Under the pieces are notes generated by a model. That model saw only the letters and a program-made list of their open reading frames with translations. It was not told where the DNA came from and did no database searches. From Candidatus Glassiibacteriota bacterium (GTDB taxonomy: Bacteria > Gemmatimonadota > Glassbacteria > GWA2-58-10): DNA of 8,396 nucleotides. Positions 6,150 to 8,396 of this stretch are shown piece after piece. Numbering within the stretch: the first letter of the stretch is position 1; each line of letters begins with the position of its first letter. Made by a program: the position numbers and the translations under genes. The stretch covers positions 1-8,396 of the forward strand of contig JAFGTO010000408.1 of assembly GCA_016934095.1 (NCBI GenBank), written 5' to 3'.

Positions 6150-8099
6150 ATGAGTAAAGTAATAGGAATCGACCTGGGGACGACCAATTCCTGCGTGGCG
6201 GTGATGGAAGGCGGGGACCCGGTGGTAATCCCCAATGCCGAGGGCAGCCGCACCACGCCATCAGTGGTGGCTTTCACCAAGGACGGCGAGCGGCTGGTGG
6301 GGCAGGTGGCCAAGCGCCAGGCGGTGACCAACCCCCAAAACACGGTCTTCTCGATCAAGCGCTTCATGGGGCGCAGGCGCGACGAGGTAACCGAAGAGAG
6401 CAAAAATGTGCCCTACCAGGTGGCCACGGGCAGCAACAACCTCGTCGTAGTTAAAGTACAGGACAAGGAGTACAGCCCGCCCGAGATAAGTGCCATGGTC
6501 CTGCAGAAAATGAAACAGACGGCCGAGGATTACCTGGGCTCGAAAGTCGCTCAGGCGGTAATCACCGTGCCGGCATATTTCAACGACAGCCAGCGCCAGG
6601 CCACCAAGGACGCCGGCAAGATCGCCGGGCTGGAAGTCCTGAGGATCATCAACGAGCCCACTGCGGCCAGCCTGGCCTACGGCCTGGACAAGAAAAAAGA
6701 TGAGGTCATCGCGGTCTACGACTTGGGCGGGGGTACTTTCGATATCTCGATACTCGAGCTCGGCGATGGCGTGTTCGAAGTCAAGTCCACCAACGGCGAC
6801 ACCCACCTGGGCGGCGATGATTTCGACCAGCGTATCATCGACTGGCTGGTGGACGAGTTCAAGAAAGACCAGGGTATCGACCTGAGCAAGGACCCGATGG
6901 CCCTGCAGCGGTTGAAAGAGTCCGCGGAAAAAGCCAAGTGCGAGCTTTCGACCACCACTACCACAGATATCAACCTGCCGTTTATCACGGCGGACAGCTC
7001 GGGTCCCAAACACCTGAACATCGCCCTGACCCGGGCCAAGCTCGAGCAGTTGGTGGATGACCTGATCCAGCGCACTGTCGATCCCTGCAAGAAAGCCCTG
7101 GCGGATGCCGGCCTGAGCGCCGACCAGGTCAACGAGGTGATCCTGGTGGGCGGCTCCACCCGCGTGCCCAAGGTGCAGGAAGTGGTCAAGAAGCTGTTCG
7201 GCAGGGAGCCTCACAAGGGTGTCAACCCGGATGAGGTGGTAGCCGTGGGCGCGGCCATCCAGGCCGGAGTGCTGGCCGGGGATGTCAAGGACGTGCTGCT
7301 GCTGGACGTGACCCCGCTGTCGCTGGGTATCGAGACCCTGGGCGGAGTGTCCACCAGGCTGATCGAGCGCAATACCACCATCCCCACCGAGAAAAGCGAG
7401 GTGTTCTCGACCGCCGAGAACAACCAGACCACGGTCGAGATCCACGTGCTCCAGGGCGAGCGCCCCATGGCCATCGACAACCGAACCATCGGCCGCTTCC
7501 AACTGACCGGCATTCCGCCGTCGCCGCGCGGCGTGCCGCAGATCGAGGTTGCTTTCGACATCAATGCCGACGGTATCCTGCACGTCTCCGCCAAGGACAA
7601 GGCCACCGGCAAGGAACAGAAGATCCGCATCGAAGCCTCCAGCGGGCTGAACGAGCGGGAAATCGAGCGCATGGTCAAGGATGCCGCGGCCCACGCCGCA
7701 GAGGACAAGACCAAGAAAGAGACTGCGGAGACCCGCAACCGGGCGGACCAGATGGTCTACGAGACCGAGAAGAACCTGAGCGAAATGGGAGACAAGCTCG
7801 ACGAGGATTCCAGGTCCAAGCTCCAGGCCGCGCTGGACCGCACCAAAGAGGCGCTCAAAGGCAGCGACCTGGACGAGATCAAGTCCTCCCAGGAAGCCCT
7901 GACCCAGGTCTGGAACCAGGTGGCCCAGCAGCTATACCAGTCGCAGGCGGCCGGGCAGCAGCAGGCCTCCGGCGCAGGTGCCGAAAGCGGCGACTCCCGG
8001 GGTCCCGCCTCGGACAGCGGCTCCGATTCGGAAGTGGTGGATGCCGACTACGAGGTGGTGGACGAGGACAAGGAGAAAAAGAAAGAAAAGGGCAAGTAA
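6150..8099 (+). CDS. dnaK: Chaperone protein DnaK (Hsp70)
   Basis: DnaK is the cytoplasmic ATP-dependent Hsp70 that binds exposed hydrophobic stretches of client proteins, with DnaJ and GrpE as partners. At 649 residues it is full length. The nucleotide-binding domain (about 1-380) shows the phosphate-1 loop IDLGTTNSC (7-15), Lys70, the phosphate-2 motif DLGGGTFD (191-198) with Thr196 at the autophosphorylation site, and the adenosine motif VGGSTRVP (333-340). The linker DVLLLDVTPL (381-390) is intact. The substrate domain follows (about 391-500, with FSTAENNQTTVEIHVLQGER at 419-438), then the helical lid (about 500-600) and a Gln/Gly/Ser-rich disordered tail. The tail ends in the conserved EVVDADYEVVD motif (628-638) plus an extra lysine-rich end. 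hrcA, grpE and dnaJ are not adjacent in this window. The start has a strong Shine-Dalgarno. An exact TTGACA lies at 6081-6086, but the base block 17 positions on (TTGGAT) is a poor -10. Confidence 0.99.
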   Translation: MSKVIGIDLGTTNSCVAVMEGGDPVVIPNAEGSRTTPSVVAFTKDGERLVGQVAKRQAVTNPQNTVFSIKRFMGRRRDEVTEESKNVPYQVATGSNNLVVVKVQDKEYSPPEISAMVLQKMKQTAEDYLGSKVAQAVITVPAYFNDSQRQATKDAGKIAGLEVLRIINEPTAASLAYGLDKKKDEVIAVYDLGGGTFDISILELGDGVFEVKSTNGDTHLGGDDFDQRIIDWLVDEFKKDQGIDLSKDPMALQRLKESAEKAKCELSTTTTTDINLPFITADSSGPKHLNIALTRAKLEQLVDDLIQRTVDPCKKALADAGLSADQVNEVILVGGSTRVPKVQEVVKKLFGREPHKGVNPDEVVAVGAAIQAGVLAGDVKDVLLLDVTPLSLGIETLGGVSTRLIERNTTIPTEKSEVFSTAENNQTTVEIHVLQGERPMAIDNRTIGRFQLTGIPPSPRGVPQIEVAFDINADGILHVSAKDKATGKEQKIRIEASSGLNEREIERMVKDAAAHAAEDKTKKETAETRNRADQMVYETEKNLSEMGDKLDEDSRSKLQAALDRTKEALKGSDLDEIKSSQEALTQVWNQVAQQLYQSQAAGQQQASGAGAESGDSRGPASDSGSDSEVVDADYEVVDEDKEKKKEKGK

Positions 8100-8138
8100 G
8101 GACCGCACTCAGGCTTTAATGCAGGATGAATTGAACAG

Positions 8139-8167
8139 TGAGCGCATTCCTCGCGGCTTGCCGCTCA
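8139..8167 (+). other. Stem-loop in the dnaK 3' untranslated region
   Basis: TGAGCG (8139-8144) is a perfect inverted match to CGCTCA (8162-8167), and a tighter hairpin GCGG-CTTG-CCGC (8153-8164) competes with it. No T-run follows, so it is not a terminator. It may protect or mark the dnaK transcript's 3' end, or mean nothing. Confidence 0.35.
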
Positions 8168-8210
8168 GATCAAGCGAGCGAATATAAATAATCGAGGAAC
8201 CTTAACAGTC

Positions 8211-8246
8211 GAAGATTCTCCGCAGCTTGGCTCTCGGGGAGTCTTC
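8211..8246 (+). other. Second stem-loop in the dnaK 3' untranslated region
   Basis: GAAGA (8211-8215) pairs with TCTTC (8242-8246) and CTCC (8218-8221) with GGAG (8238-8241), nine pairs with a TT bulge. The right arm can instead pair forward: GTCTTC (8241-8246) with GGAGAC (8256-8261, one wobble). The following sequence is CAATTG-like, not a T-run, so termination here is unlikely. Confidence 0.35.
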
Positions 8247-8276
8247 AATTGGAGCGGAGACTGCATTTCTTAAGGC

Positions 8277-8313
8277 ACAGGGGCACGGTGAGAGCCGTGC
8301 CCCTGTTTATTTA
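8277..8313 (+). terminator. Intrinsic terminator of dnaK; 5' exon of the intron
   Basis: ACAGGGGCACGG (8277-8288) and CCGTGCCCCTGT (8295-8306) form a perfect 12-bp GC-rich stem with the six-base loop TGAGAG, followed by the T-rich tail TTATTTA (8307-8313). It is the first convincing rho-independent terminator after dnaK, 177 bases past the stop codon. The T-tract is cut short at 8314, where the group II intron sequence begins. Confidence 0.9.
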
Positions 8314-8396
8314 GTGCGCCCGGCAGGGCGCACCCACTTGGAGGTTAAAGTCCTTTACAGGCCCGACAGGGGGAACTGTTAGCCGGACGGCAAGGG
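8314..8396 (+). mobile_element. 5' end of a group IIC (bacterial class C) intron, cut off by the window edge
   Basis: The segment opens with GTGCG, the 5' splice-site consensus of group II introns, inside a perfect hairpin GTGCGCCC-GGCA-GGGCGCAC (8314-8333). It then runs through CTTGGAGG, AAAGTCCT, AACTGTTAGCC and GGCAAGGG in the order seen at the start of domain I in class C introns. From memory, the Oceanobacillus O.i.I1 intron begins with a very similar GTGTGCCCGGCA and later has ACAGTTAGCC and GCAAGGG. The placement agrees: class C introns insert directly behind intrinsic terminator hairpins, and this one starts seven bases after a 12-bp stem. Such introns are self-splicing ribozymes that move by reverse splicing with their own reverse transcriptase/maturase. 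That gene, domains II-VI and the 3' splice site would lie beyond 8396, so completeness cannot be judged. A truncated copy remains possible. Confidence 0.82.

Noticed and set aside
6261..7694. 477-codon open frame antisense to dnaK
   Set aside because: Long antisense frames opposite dnaK/hsp70 are a familiar by-product of GC-rich codon use. The frame is fully inside dnaK, has no ribosome site or family motif, and its predicted protein is low in recognisable domains.
8100..8276. A small gene between dnaK and its terminator
   Set aside because: The only frame crossing here (ending at 8187) starts inside dnaK out of frame and has no start signal; the rest is interrupted by stops.

Overview
The window is GC-rich bacterial chromosome with four protein genes, one well-marked intrinsic terminator and, at the right edge, the first 83 bases of what looks like a group IIC intron. 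The MEP-pathway kinase IspE, a bacterial-type DnaK and a TTGACA-type promoter point to a bacterium. The large secreted tetratricopeptide-repeat (TPR) protein and the acidic, then lysine-rich DnaK tail would suit an uncultured lineage near Gemmatimonadota, Glassbacteria or other FCB-like phyla. That placement is an impression only; nothing here fixes the taxonomy.

Layout. Bases 1-89 hold a possible promoter. Bases 90-3752 (+) encode a 1220-residue exported TPR protein. It converges on a minus-strand pair: a UPF0104/flippase-like membrane protein (4762-5790) followed by ispE (3792-4709), 52 bases apart and probably co-transcribed. The annotated-looking TTG start of the membrane protein (5862) is better read as the -35 box of its own promoter, with translation starting at ATG 5790. 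A divergent intergenic region of about 360 bases (5791-6149) separates this pair from dnaK (6150-8099, +).

The divergent region is unusually rich in inverted repeats: a 13-bp stem-loop at 5902-5940, a composite stem of about 20 bp at 5978-6031, and at 6029-6094 a pair of overlapping inverted repeats that cannot form together. A ten-base direct repeat (TTAGCTGTCA) lies on each side. The dnaK Shine-Dalgarno itself sits in a small AU-rich hairpin. No CIRCE element or sigma-32 promoter is visible, so the heat-shock control of dnaK here appears to be of another kind.

Downstream of dnaK, a 177-base untranslated stretch leads to a perfect 12-bp terminator hairpin. Seven bases after its stem begins a sequence with the 5' end and domain I character of bacterial class C (group IIC) introns, which are known to insert directly behind intrinsic terminators. 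The intron runs off the window, so its reverse transcriptase is not seen.

Functionally, dnaK is general proteostasis and ispE is isoprenoid precursor synthesis. The flippase-like protein may handle a lipid-linked substrate, and the TPR protein is probably a periplasmic scaffold of unknown partner.
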